A DNA stretch of 15,693 nucleotides from Acetatifactor sp. GTDB lineage: Bacteria; Bacillota; Clostridia; Lachnospirales; Lachnospiraceae. Positions 8,046 through 15,661 of the stretch are shown here, piece by piece (position 1 is the first letter of the stretch; the number at the start of each line of letters is the position of its first letter). The DNA is taken from the NCBI GenBank assembly GCA_016303085.1, contig JAEDMI010000035.1, forward strand, positions 1 through 15,693, in the 5' to 3' direction. Both the position numbers and the translations under genes were made by a program. The notes beneath the pieces were generated by a model. It did not search any database. It was not told the origin of the DNA and was given only the letters and a program-made list of their open reading frames with translations.

Positions 8046-9680
8046 TTATTGAATATACCTTTCATATGCATCTGTATAAATCTGCATCAATCTTTCCAGT
8101 CCCATTGCATTTAACTGCTGGATGTACTCGTCCCAGCCCTCATCAATACCACCTTCTGTAATCCAGAGTGCCCTTGTACTCTCCACATACTTATCAATAT
8201 CGGTGGTCAGAGTCGGGCGCTCTTCATTCTCCTCCACAGTAAACATAACGTTCGGATAAGGAGTCGTAACCGTGTCTTCGGCAATCTTACTCAATTCCAC
8301 TTTCAAGCCATCACCGCTGCTAGGAGAAAGAATCACATTTTTCTCAAATTCCTTACTGATATATTTCGGTCCGAAGTCACGCAAACTGGAATCCCAGTAC
8401 CAAGAGTCTGCACTGGTTCCCTCGGGTGGATCATTCAATGTATATGTACCGTCATCATGCTTTGTAATAACTGTACCGATACCACCCCAGAAGTTCTGAA
8501 TACTTGCTTCGCCGGTATAAAAAGCATCAATCCATCGTGCGGCCACTTCCGGATGCTCACAGAATTTAGTGATTAAAACTTCGTTTCTCATAATACTGGA
8601 TACACCATTGGGATCACCGCCTGTATATGCTTTGCCGTCCGGCCCCTTAATAGGCGCTATTACTTCATATTCCGAAGACCACTGACCAAAATTGGAATCC
8701 GGTGTCCATGCATATTCAAAGCCCACACGCGATACATTAGGATCCTGTCTCTTTGCGGATAACATGGTATCATCCTGGGTGAAAGCTTCCGCGTCAATTA
8801 TTCCTTCCTCATACAGCTTATGAAGCCACTTAATTCCTTCCTTGTATTGCTCGGAAGTAGGATAATAGGTAAGTGTACCGTCATCATTTACCAGGAGTTT
8901 GTAACCGGTGATATCCGTAATTCCAAATGGATTCAATAAGTCCATACTCAACCCCTTCGCACCTGAAATCGGAATTTCATCATTCGGATCGCCGTTTCCG
9001 TTTGCATCCTGCTCCTTGAAAGCTTTCAGCACATTATACAATTCCTCAATATTGGTAGGCTCCTGCAATCCCAGATTGTCCAGCCATTGTTTATTAATAA
9101 TTGGCTGATTACAGGATACCGGTCTTAAGGGCAAATTCTTACTCATGGAATACATATGCCCGTCCGGGAAAGTTGCAATGTTTTTAAGATCAGGCATTTC
9201 TTCCAAAGCCTGCTTGTAGTTTGGCATATAATTCTCCACCAAATCATCCAAGGGTATGAACAAATCCAGATTATTCATGATATCTGCATCATTAAAGGTT
9301 TGAAAGCCCATAATGATGTCAGGCAGTTCTCCACCTGCAAGCATGATTCCCTTCTGCTCGCTCCAATCATTTAAGGACTGTACCTGCCACTCAATTTTTA
9401 CATTGCTCTCTTCCTCAAGCTGCTTTAAAAACTCATTGTTTTTAAAGCTGTCCCCCATGTTGCCCCAACGGGTTGTCAATACCGTCAGCGTAATCGGTTC
9501 ATTTACAATGGGCATACCTGTTTCATTGAAGTTCTCATTGTTCTGCCCTGCCTGCTCCGTTTTTTCGCCGGACGGCGTGTTTTGGGTCTGCTCTGTCTCG
9601 TCTTTTCCACAGCCCGCCATGGAAATTGTCATTGCTGTAGCCAGAACCAGACTGAGCGCTTTTTTTGTTACTTTTCTCAT
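8046..9680 (-). CDS. Extracellular sugar-binding lipoprotein of ABC transporter (LplA/YtcQ-like)
   Basis: Captures an oligosaccharide outside the cell and delivers it to the two permeases encoded upstream. The 544-residue protein begins with a lipoprotein signal peptide: MRKVTKKA, a hydrophobic core, then the lipobox MAGC with lipidated C24. A low-complexity Q/E/N/T linker follows (about 25-50), then the family 1 solute-binding fold starting ITLTVLTTRWGN. Its length and the paired permease type place it with the large LplA/YtcQ binding proteins rather than the ~400-residue maltose type. The ATG at 9678-9680 is chosen: AGGAGG lies 7 nt upstream and the signal peptide starts correctly. A start at 9707 would add nine residues in front of it. 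It follows the second permease by 34 nt in the same operon. Confidence 0.93.
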   Translation of the reverse strand: MRKVTKKALSLVLATAMTISMAGCGKDETEQTQNTPSGEKTEQAGQNNENFNETGMPIVNEPITLTVLTTRWGNMGDSFKNNEFLKQLEEESNVKIEWQVQSLNDWSEQKGIMLAGGELPDIIMGFQTFNDADIMNNLDLFIPLDDLVENYMPNYKQALEEMPDLKNIATFPDGHMYSMSKNLPLRPVSCNQPIINKQWLDNLGLQEPTNIEELYNVLKAFKEQDANGNGDPNDEIPISGAKGLSMDLLNPFGITDITGYKLLVNDDGTLTYYPTSEQYKEGIKWLHKLYEEGIIDAEAFTQDDTMLSAKRQDPNVSRVGFEYAWTPDSNFGQWSSEYEVIAPIKGPDGKAYTGGDPNGVSSIMRNEVLITKFCEHPEVAARWIDAFYTGEASIQNFWGGIGTVITKHDDGTYTLNDPPEGTSADSWYWDSSLRDFGPKYISKEFEKNVILSPSSGDGLKVELSKIAEDTVTTPYPNVMFTVEENEERPTLTTDIDKYVESTRALWITEGGIDEGWDEYIQQLNAMGLERLMQIYTDAYERYIQ

Positions 9681-9714
9681 ACTTTTCCCTCCTTTTTCTA
9701 TGTACAATCAGTGC

Positions 9715-10623
9715 TTAGCCTTTCACCGCACCAATCATAACACCTTTGTTAAAATACTTCTGTGCAAATGGATACAGACACATAATCGGTAATGTAGATA
9801 CAATGATGACCGAATAACGCATTAAGTTTGACAATCTCAATGCAATTTGCATCGCCTCTCCGCTTCCGAAAGTCATTTGCAAATTATTCGTTATCAGTAT
9901 ATTTCTCAAAACCAGCTGTAGCGGGTATCTGTCTGCATCCTTCAGATATACCAGTGCATTGAAATAAGAGTTCCACATTCCCACAGCAGTCCACAATCCA
10001 ATAACAGCCAATACTGCTTTTGACAGAGGCATTACGATGCTGAAAAAATAACGCAGATTTCCACATCCATCTATTTTCGCTGCATCATTTAAGTCACTTG
10101 GTATAGAATTTTCAAAAAAAGTTCGCGCCACAATGATGTTGTAAACCGAAACGGAAAACGGTAGAACCATCACCCAAAAAGTGTTATACAAATGGAAATC
10201 CTTAATGGTCAGGAAAGTCGGCACCAGTCCTCCGTTAAAAAACATGGTAAAAATAAACATCAGCGAAATAAACCTACGTCCTACCAAGTCCTTGCGAGAG
10301 AGTGCATAAGCAGCAAGTACATTGACAGCTACCCCTATCAAAGTCCCTACTATCGTGTACAGTATTGTGTTCCAATAGCCAATCCAAATTTCATCATGCC
10401 TCAAAAGTTCCCGATACCCGTCTAACGTAAACCCCTGCGGCCAAAGCCATACTTTACCGCTTGCCACAGCAGAGGGGTCACTAAATGATGCTATCACCAC
10501 AAACCATAGGGGATACACCACAATCAGAAGGATTACACCGGACAACAGATACAAAATGAAATGAAATACTTTTTCACCGCCGCTCTTTTTAACTATGTTC
10601 TTATTATTAAGCTTTTTTTGCAT
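9715..10623 (-). CDS. ABC sugar transporter permease (YtcP/LplC-like)
   Basis: The second of two membrane subunits of a carbohydrate importer. The 302-residue protein has about six hydrophobic segments, the first at about 22-46. The cytoplasmic EAA loop that docks the ATPase is DAAKIDGCGNLRYFFSIVMP at 180-199. The C-terminus NKGVMIGAVKG is typical of YtcP/LplC permeases. The ATG at 10621-10623 has a purine-rich GGGAGACGGG upstream. It lies only 13 nt behind the partner permease. No ATP-binding subunit is encoded nearby. Confidence 0.94.
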   Translation of the reverse strand: MQKKLNNKNIVKKSGGEKVFHFILYLLSGVILLIVVYPLWFVVIASFSDPSAVASGKVWLWPQGFTLDGYRELLRHDEIWIGYWNTILYTIVGTLIGVAVNVLAAYALSRKDLVGRRFISLMFIFTMFFNGGLVPTFLTIKDFHLYNTFWVMVLPFSVSVYNIIVARTFFENSIPSDLNDAAKIDGCGNLRYFFSIVMPLSKAVLAVIGLWTAVGMWNSYFNALVYLKDADRYPLQLVLRNILITNNLQMTFGSGEAMQIALRLSNLMRYSVIIVSTLPIMCLYPFAQKYFNKGVMIGAVKG

Positions 10624-10636
10624 TTTCCCGTCTCCC

Positions 10637-11569
10637 TTACCACAGACTATTTTCGCCTACGCTCTTCGAAATCCGGTTTACTAAAATCAGTAGCATAAAA
10701 TTGACAATCGTGCTAAAAAGATTGATTGCAGCCGAGTAGCTGTACTGTGTATTTACCACGCCAATCTTATAGACATAGGTGGAAATCACTTCGCTAGCAG
10801 AAATATTCAAATCGTTCTGCATGAGGTATACCTTTTCAAAGCCAAGGCTCATCAATCCGCCCGCACGCATAATCAGCATAATGACCGCAGTCGGCATCAG
10901 CATCGGAATGTCTACATACCGGATTTTTTGTAAACTGGATGCACCATCTACGGTAGCCGCTTCGTACAGGCTTGGGTCAATTCCCGAGAGTGCCGCCAGA
11001 TAAATAATGCTGTCCCACCCTGCATGCTGCCATATATCCGACCATACATATAGATGCTTAAATGCTGTAGCCTTTCCCATTAAATTAGGTGCTTCAAACC
11101 CAAGTGCGTTACAAATTGCCCCGAAGATACCACTCCCCGGTGACAAAAGCAATGTCAGCAATCCTACCATGACCACAGTGGAAATAAAGTGCGGCATATA
11201 GGTCACTGTCTGAAAAAACTTTTTGTACTTGCCGTTCTTCATCTGATTGATTCCCAGTGCCAAAACAATGGGGACCGGGAAAACCAAAAGGCTATACAAT
11301 GTAATTGTCAGCGTATTGATTATCGTGGTTTTAAACTGATAGGAGACAAAAAACTTTTGAAAATATTTATACCAGGGTTCCGCCCATGCGCTCCCCAGAA
11401 TCCCCTCACTGGCCCGATAATCCTTAAACGCAATCAGCACACCGTACATAGGCCGATAGGAAAAACATATTAACAAAAACACCGCCGGTAACAACATCAG
11501 ATACAAACCCAAATTTCGTTGAATTCGTAAACAAAGATTTCCTTTTCTGATTTTCTTGCATTTATCCAT
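10637..11569 (-). CDS. ABC sugar transporter permease (LplB/YteP-like)
   Basis: The first membrane subunit of the importer. It has 310 residues and about six transmembrane segments (for example 19-38, 82-106, 126-143). The N-terminal stretch LGLYLMLLPAVFLLICFSYRPMYG and the EAA loop EAATVDGASSLQKIRYVDIP (203-222) are characteristic of LplB/YteP-type permeases, which import complex oligosaccharides. The ATG at 11567-11569 has GGGGAGG about 11 nt upstream. The GH13 gene ends 36 nt before it, so the enzyme and transporter share one transcript. Confidence 0.94.
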   Translation of the reverse strand: MDKCKKIRKGNLCLRIQRNLGLYLMLLPAVFLLICFSYRPMYGVLIAFKDYRASEGILGSAWAEPWYKYFQKFFVSYQFKTTIINTLTITLYSLLVFPVPIVLALGINQMKNGKYKKFFQTVTYMPHFISTVVMVGLLTLLLSPGSGIFGAICNALGFEAPNLMGKATAFKHLYVWSDIWQHAGWDSIIYLAALSGIDPSLYEAATVDGASSLQKIRYVDIPMLMPTAVIMLIMRAGGLMSLGFEKVYLMQNDLNISASEVISTYVYKIGVVNTQYSYSAAINLFSTIVNFMLLILVNRISKSVGENSLW

Positions 11570-11605
11570 TTCGAAACAAACCTCCCCATGTGCCGACTGA
11601 AACTA

Positions 11606-13243
11606 TCAGTCTGCTGTCCTTTTCCTATATACTCTTGCCTCATATGGCTTTAATTCCACGTTCCCTTTTTCGTAATTAGAAAGAAGCAACTCATATTCTC
11701 CTTCTTTTTCTTCGCGGAAAACCTTACAATACCAGTCATCATCAATCTCAGAAGCCGTGAAATTGCAAATCACAATGACTTTTTCACCTTCACTGCACCT
11801 TACATAAGCAAACAACTGTTTGTGCTCCGGCAGAAGCAGTTCATAATCTCCGCGGCAGATAGACTTAAGCTGTTTTCTCAAGTGGATTAGTGCCTTATAG
11901 TAGTTCAAAACCGAACCACTCCTCTGTAGCTGTTCTTCTGCATTTATTTCTGTATAGTTAGGATTCACCTTTATCCATGGTGTTCCTGTTGTAAATCCAC
12001 CATTTGGGGAAGCATTCCATTGCATTGGTGTTCTGGCATTGTCTCGACCTTTTGTATAAATGGATTGCATTATTTCCTCCTTCGGATATCCCTTTTCCAG
12101 CCTTTCCCTATACAAATTCAGTAATTCTATATCCCGGTATTCCTCAATCGGATACTTTACATTCGTCATTGCAAGTTCTTCTCCCTGATAAATGAACGGG
12201 GTTCCCTTCATGAAATAAAGAAGCGTTGCCAGCATTTTTGCCGATTCCTCACGATATGTATCATCATTTCCCCAACGCGAAACTATTCTTGGCAAATCGT
12301 GATTATTCCAAAACAGGCTGTTCCAACCATTATCCGAAAGTTCTGTCTGCCATTTTGAGAGAATCTTTTTCAATTTTACAAAATCAAGAGGTTTTAAATC
12401 CCATTTTTCCTTACCTTCCTGCTGGTCCAGCAAACTATGTTCAAATTGAAATACCATGGAAAATTCATCGCCGTCCGAGTTGCTGAAAATTTTTGCTGTT
12501 TCAGGGGTTGCTCCCCAGGTTTCACCAACAGTCAACAGATTTTTTCCGCCGAACGTCCGGGCATTCATTTCTCTGATATACTCGTGCAGATGAGGGCCAT
12601 TTCCGGTGATTCCTTTAAGTGGTTCTTTCCCGATTAAATCAATAACATCCAGCCGGAAGCCTCCTACTCCTTTGTCTATCCACCAATTAATCATCCGATA
12701 AATTTCATATCTCATATTCTTGTTTTCCCAGTTAAGATCTGGCTGTTTAACAGAAAACTGATGCAGATAATACTGCTTTAATTCCGGTACCCACTCCCAT
12801 GCTGATCCTCCAAAGCAGGAACATAATTCATTGGGTGGATGTCCCTCTTCACCATCTACCCACACATAATAGTCATGGTAACGGTTATCCCTGCTCTTTT
12901 TTGCTTCCTGAAACCAAATATGTTCATCGGAAGAATGATTCAATACAAGGTCCATTAAAACACAGATTCCTCTTTCCTTCGCTTTCGCAATCAATTCCTC
13001 CATATCTGACAAACCGCCAAACATAGGATCAATGCTCATATAATCTGCAATATCATAACCATTGTCATCTTGAGGGGATTTATATACCGGTGTAATCCAC
13101 AAAGCATCAACGCCAAGTTCCTTCAGATAGTCCAGTTTTGAAATAATTCCCTGTAAATCACCGATTCCGTCCCCATTGCTATCCATAAAGCTCCTTGGAT
13201 AAATTTCGTACACAACCGCTTCTTTCCACCAATCTTTTTTCAT
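11606..13243 (-). CDS. GH13 alpha-glucosidase, probably oligo-1,6-glucosidase
   Basis: First gene of the operon: a cytoplasmic 545-residue retaining alpha-glucosidase, the standard length of the oligo-1,6-glucosidase group. Visible features are the calcium loop DSNGDGIGDL (21-30), region I DLVLNH (98-103), QPDLNW (167-172), the nucleophile D199 in GFRLDV, the acid/base E241 in GETWG and the stabiliser D316 in NNHD. The residue after the nucleophile is Val (V200). In characterised relatives Val here goes with alpha-1,6 specificity (isomaltase, dextran glucosidase), while Ala/Thr goes with alpha-1,4. The substrate is therefore predicted to be isomalto-type oligosaccharides. Trehalose-6-phosphate hydrolase is a less likely alternative given the ABC rather than PTS context. 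The ATG at 13241-13243 has AGGAG 5 nt upstream. An ATG at 13261 touches the operator region and lacks a ribosome site. Confidence 0.94.
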   Translation of the reverse strand: MKKDWWKEAVVYEIYPRSFMDSNGDGIGDLQGIISKLDYLKELGVDALWITPVYKSPQDDNGYDIADYMSIDPMFGGLSDMEELIAKAKERGICVLMDLVLNHSSDEHIWFQEAKKSRDNRYHDYYVWVDGEEGHPPNELCSCFGGSAWEWVPELKQYYLHQFSVKQPDLNWENKNMRYEIYRMINWWIDKGVGGFRLDVIDLIGKEPLKGITGNGPHLHEYIREMNARTFGGKNLLTVGETWGATPETAKIFSNSDGDEFSMVFQFEHSLLDQQEGKEKWDLKPLDFVKLKKILSKWQTELSDNGWNSLFWNNHDLPRIVSRWGNDDTYREESAKMLATLLYFMKGTPFIYQGEELAMTNVKYPIEEYRDIELLNLYRERLEKGYPKEEIMQSIYTKGRDNARTPMQWNASPNGGFTTGTPWIKVNPNYTEINAEEQLQRSGSVLNYYKALIHLRKQLKSICRGDYELLLPEHKQLFAYVRCSEGEKVIVICNFTASEIDDDWYCKVFREEKEGEYELLLSNYEKGNVELKPYEARVYRKRTAD

Positions 13244-13265
13244 ATCTTCTCCTCTTGCCATTACT

Positions 13266-13277
13266 GTTAACGTTAAC
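13266..13277. promoter_or_regulatory. LacI-type operator
   Basis: GTTAACGTTAAC is a perfect 12-bp palindrome with a central CG, the form bound by LacI-family dimers whose hinge helix inserts a leucine at the central step. It occupies about +1 to +12 of the predicted operon transcript, where a bound repressor would block initiation. It also matches 12 of 14 positions of the catabolite-responsive consensus TGWAANCGNTWNCA, so CcpA could bind too. Confidence 0.82.
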
Positions 13278-13284
13278 TATTGTT

Positions 13285-13313
13285 ATGTTAGCATTCAGCT
13301 GCAGATATGTCAA
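13285..13313 (-). promoter_or_regulatory. Sigma-A promoter of the alpha-glucoside operon
   Basis: On the minus strand a perfect -35 TTGACA (13308-13313) is followed by 17 bp and then TAACAT (13285-13290), preceded by TG in an extended -10 (TGCTAACAT). Transcription is predicted to start near 13278, immediately in front of the palindromic operator. Confidence 0.8.
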
Positions 13314-13460
13314 TATTTATTATACATGTTTGTCAGTATTATATATTTTCCATTTCTTGATTTTGTGCTTTTTGTATAGTTATTCCTTTATCCTGTCAAA
13401 TTTTTATCTCTCTTTAGACGTTATCGTTATCATTATGAGATAGGAATCGCTAAATACCTA
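13314..13460. other. AT-rich divergent intergenic region with a second operator-like site
   Basis: No gene is visible here. Bases 13420-13431 read GTTATCGTTATC, matching the main operator at 10 of 12 positions, but as a tandem hexamer rather than a palindrome. It lies between the two divergent promoters, 154 bp centre to centre from the main operator. It may be an auxiliary or autoregulatory site, or chance. Confidence 0.35.
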
Positions 13461-13489
13461 TTGCGTATGCACTTTAATTTGGATATAAT
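13461..13489 (+). promoter_or_regulatory. Likely promoter of the LacI-family regulator gene
   Basis: A perfect -10 TATAAT (13484-13489) is preceded by 17 bp and TTGCGT (13461-13466, 3 of 6 consensus positions). The start would be near 13496, giving a leader of about 50 nt. That leader begins with a short inverted repeat, ACTCAT (13491-13496) and ATGAGT (13510-13515). Confidence 0.6.
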
Positions 13490-13544
13490 AACTCATATCC
13501 AAATCATTAATGAGTATTCTCGTTTTACTTATGAAGGAGTTTTT

Positions 13545-14540
13545 ATGGTCACCCTAAAAGATATTGCAAAAGAAGCCGGTGTCAGCGTCATGATGGTGTC
13601 TCGTGTAATAAACAAACGTTTTTCCGAGGTTTCTGAAGAAAACATAGCAAAGATACAGGAAATCAGCACAAGACTTGGTTATGTTCCAAACTCTTCCGCT
13701 CGGAGTCTGTCCTCAAAATCCTCCAGAATTATCTCCATTATCATCCAAGGGAGCGAAAATCCTCTTGAATCTCCCTATAATGCTGCAATGCTGGGGCAAA
13801 TTATCCAGGAAATACAGGGAAGAGGATATAACTCCATGGTTCATTTTGTAATAGACAAATATTCGGAGGTGACACAGCATTTAAAGTCCTGGAAGGCGGA
13901 AGGAGCTATTTTTCTGGGAACTTTTGATAAGGATATTCAGCAAATTCAGGCAGATAATCAAATTCCGTTAGTATTTACGGACAGCTACAGCAGCATCCGC
14001 CAGATTACCAATATTGGCATTGATGATTATAAAGGCGGTGTACTGGCAGCCCGGCATCTGATTGAGAACGGTCATCGTCATTTTGCCTTTGTTGCTCCTC
14101 ATCTCAACACCAGTCAGTTGATTCAGCAACGATTAAAGGGGTATTCCGATACAATAAAAGAAGCAGGGTTCACCCTGCTTCCTTCACATATTATTGATAT
14201 GCACGATTTAGAAACAAACCTTGAAATACTATGTTCCTCTCAGCAACCGATTACTGCAATTTTTGCTGCGACAGACTGCTGTGCCGTTACACTTATAGAT
14301 CTTCTGCGTCAGAAAAACTATCAGGTTCCTGAATATTTTTCAATTATTGGTTTTGACAATCTTCCCATCTGTCAGTACACCACTCCGAGACTGACTACTA
14401 TTTCGCAGGATATCCGGCAAAAAGCACAGTATGCATCGGACATTTTATTCCAGCATCTACAGAACGATACCCTGCCCACTCAAAATGTAATTATGGATGT
14501 GAAACTAATCTCTCGCGAGTCTGTCAGAAAGCTTGTATAG
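13545..14540 (+). CDS. LacI-family transcriptional repressor of the sugar operon
   Basis: A 331-residue regulator. The N-terminal helix-turn-helix is TLKDIAKEAGVSVMMVSRVIN (3-23). The hinge helix YVPNSSARSL (47-56) carries the leucine that intercalates at a central CG, which fits the palindrome at 13266-13277. The rest is a periplasmic-binding-protein-like effector domain (starting RIISIIIQGS, ending with LTTISQDIRQKAQYASDIL), expected to sense a sugar. The position-15 to 17 residues VMM replace the commoner xxT before VSR. The ATG at 13545-13547 has GAAGGAG 5 nt upstream and gives the standard MVTLKDIA start. The longer frame from 13461 would be read from the promoter. The gene is divergent from the operon it probably represses. 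No terminator is visible after it. Confidence 0.94.
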   Translation: MVTLKDIAKEAGVSVMMVSRVINKRFSEVSEENIAKIQEISTRLGYVPNSSARSLSSKSSRIISIIIQGSENPLESPYNAAMLGQIIQEIQGRGYNSMVHFVIDKYSEVTQHLKSWKAEGAIFLGTFDKDIQQIQADNQIPLVFTDSYSSIRQITNIGIDDYKGGVLAARHLIENGHRHFAFVAPHLNTSQLIQQRLKGYSDTIKEAGFTLLPSHIIDMHDLETNLEILCSSQQPITAIFAATDCCAVTLIDLLRQKNYQVPEYFSIIGFDNLPICQYTTPRLTTISQDIRQKAQYASDILFQHLQNDTLPTQNVIMDVKLISRESVRKLV

Positions 14541-14561
14541 TTTGGCTTATTTTCATCGGTT

Positions 14562-14594
14562 CCGGTGGCTTTGACATTTTCACGGTGTCATGCT
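14562..14594 (+). repeat. Direct repeat, right copy, bounding the sugar cassette
   Basis: Matches the left copy at 30 of 33 positions, and at 25 of 26 in the core 14569-14594. It begins 22 nt after the lacI-type stop codon. The core supplies the -35 and the complete 17-bp spacer of an active-looking promoter, and its last base is the first base of the -10 box. Confidence 0.8.
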
Positions 14595-14599
14595 ATGAT
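14571..14599 (+). promoter_or_regulatory. Sigma-A promoter of the small membrane protein gene
   Basis: Perfect TTGACA (14571-14576), 17-bp spacer, then TATGAT (14594-14599, 5 of 6). Predicted start is near 14606, about 60 nt upstream of the membrane protein ATG. Confidence 0.82.
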
Positions 14600-14667
14600 G
14601 AAAAACAGTTCAATAAACATTGCAGGATCTGTCAGTCCGACTGCAACGAAAGGTGAGGAAACACGAC

Positions 14668-15051
14668 ATGCAGGAAAATGTGAATAGGAATAACGGAAGC
14701 ACAAATAAAGAAAACTCAAAAGGACAAAATCAGGTTCCCGGTAAAAAGATTACCTCCAAACAGGTGGTTGCCATCATCGGCGTAGTCCTTCTTGTTCTCA
14801 TGTATATTGTGACACTGTTTGCAGCTGTCTTTGACAGTTCCGCATCGGGAAGACTGTTCTGGATGTGTCTTTTTTCCACGGTAGCCATTCCCATCCTGAT
14901 TTGGATTTATACCTGGATGTACGGTGTACTGACAAAAAAGCATACCATCGCTGATTTTGATTTGGGCGGCAGACCCGAACACACTTCGGACGAGGTCCGG
15001 GACCATTCCTCAGATTCCACTGCGGACACCACCGAAGCTCCGGAAGAATAA
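14668..15051 (+). CDS. Small two-TM membrane protein of unknown function
   Basis: A 127-residue protein. It has a polar, Asn/Lys-rich N-terminus (1-30), TM1 at about 33-55 (VVAIIGVVLLVLMYIVTLFA), a short loop DSSASGR, TM2 at about 63-85 (FWMCLFSTVAIPILIWIYTW), and an acidic Ser/Thr/Asp/Glu-rich tail (about 100-127). No catalytic motif or named family is recognised. The ATG at 14668-14670 has GGTGAGG about 8 nt upstream. An in-frame TTG at 14620 is possible but has no ribosome site. The gene is driven by the strong promoter at 14571-14599. It converges with the HAD gene, with only 7 nt between stop codons and no visible terminator. Confidence 0.8.
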   Translation: MQENVNRNNGSTNKENSKGQNQVPGKKITSKQVVAIIGVVLLVLMYIVTLFAAVFDSSASGRLFWMCLFSTVAIPILIWIYTWMYGVLTKKHTIADFDLGGRPEHTSDEVRDHSSDSTADTTEAPEE

Positions 15052-15058
15052 TGTTGCT

Positions 15059-15661
15059 TTATTCCACTCCCAAGACCTTCAGTTCTTCCTCCGCCTGTTC
15101 CTTTGTCTTAAAGCAAATTCCATAAAAACCGTACTTTCTCGCTGCTTCCACATTTTTTAAAGTATCGTCCAAAAAGACGCACTCTTCCGCTTTCAATTCA
15201 TATCTGGAAAGCAGCAAATCATATATTTCCTTTTCAGGCTTAATCACCTTATCGAGGTAGGAAAGAATACCGCCGTCGGTGTAGGGCAGAAAATCCAGCG
15301 CCTCCGCACACTCCACATAAGCCTTATAAGAAAAATTGGAGAGATAATACACTCCATATCCCTTTGCCTTTAACTCCTGTATCCAGGGAATGGCATAGCT
15401 TCTTGGTGTCACCATGCCTTTGATGTTGTCGTAGGCCTGATGCAGCTCCTTCTCAATTCCCGGGTCTGCTTTGACAAACTCCGCCATAATCTTATCCTCG
15501 TCCCATTCGCCCCTGTCGAATTCATTCCAGTAAGGACTTAAGACCGATGCCTTTGCAATTCTGTCTATCAAACAATCGTCAAATCCTTTATCCTTCAAAA
15601 ACTCTCTCCAGCGGAAGTCCGTCAATACATTTCCGATGTCAAAAATAATGTTGCGAATCAT
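15059..15661 (-). CDS. HAD-family phosphatase (YihX-like)
   Basis: A soluble 200-residue hydrolase of the haloacid dehalogenase superfamily. Motif I is FDIGNVLTD with nucleophile D8, motif II has S108 in YLSN, motif III has K141 in IKP, and motif IV has D165-D166 in FLDDT. A helical cap lies between motifs I and II (about 16-90). Motif I has Gly instead of Asp two residues after the nucleophile, as in YihX-type sugar-phosphate phosphatases (FDLGNV), so this is probably a subfamily trait rather than a loss. The substrate is not assignable. The ATG at 15659-15661 has AGGAG about 7 nt upstream. It is transcribed toward the membrane protein gene. Confidence 0.92.
   Translation of the reverse strand: MIRNIIFDIGNVLTDFRWREFLKDKGFDDCLIDRIAKASVLSPYWNEFDRGEWDEDKIMAEFVKADPGIEKELHQAYDNIKGMVTPRSYAIPWIQELKAKGYGVYYLSNFSYKAYVECAEALDFLPYTDGGILSYLDKVIKPEKEIYDLLLSRYELKAEECVFLDDTLKNVEAARKYGFYGICFKTKEQAEEELKVLGVE

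Noticed and set aside
7196..8161. Plus-strand open frame (321 codons)
   Set aside because: It runs antisense through the GH31 gene, the hairpin gap and the end of the binding-protein gene, and its composition is not protein-like.
13244..13261. GH13 start six codons upstream at 13261
   Set aside because: That ATG is next to the operator and has no ribosome binding site, whereas the ATG at 13243 has AGGAG at 5 nt.
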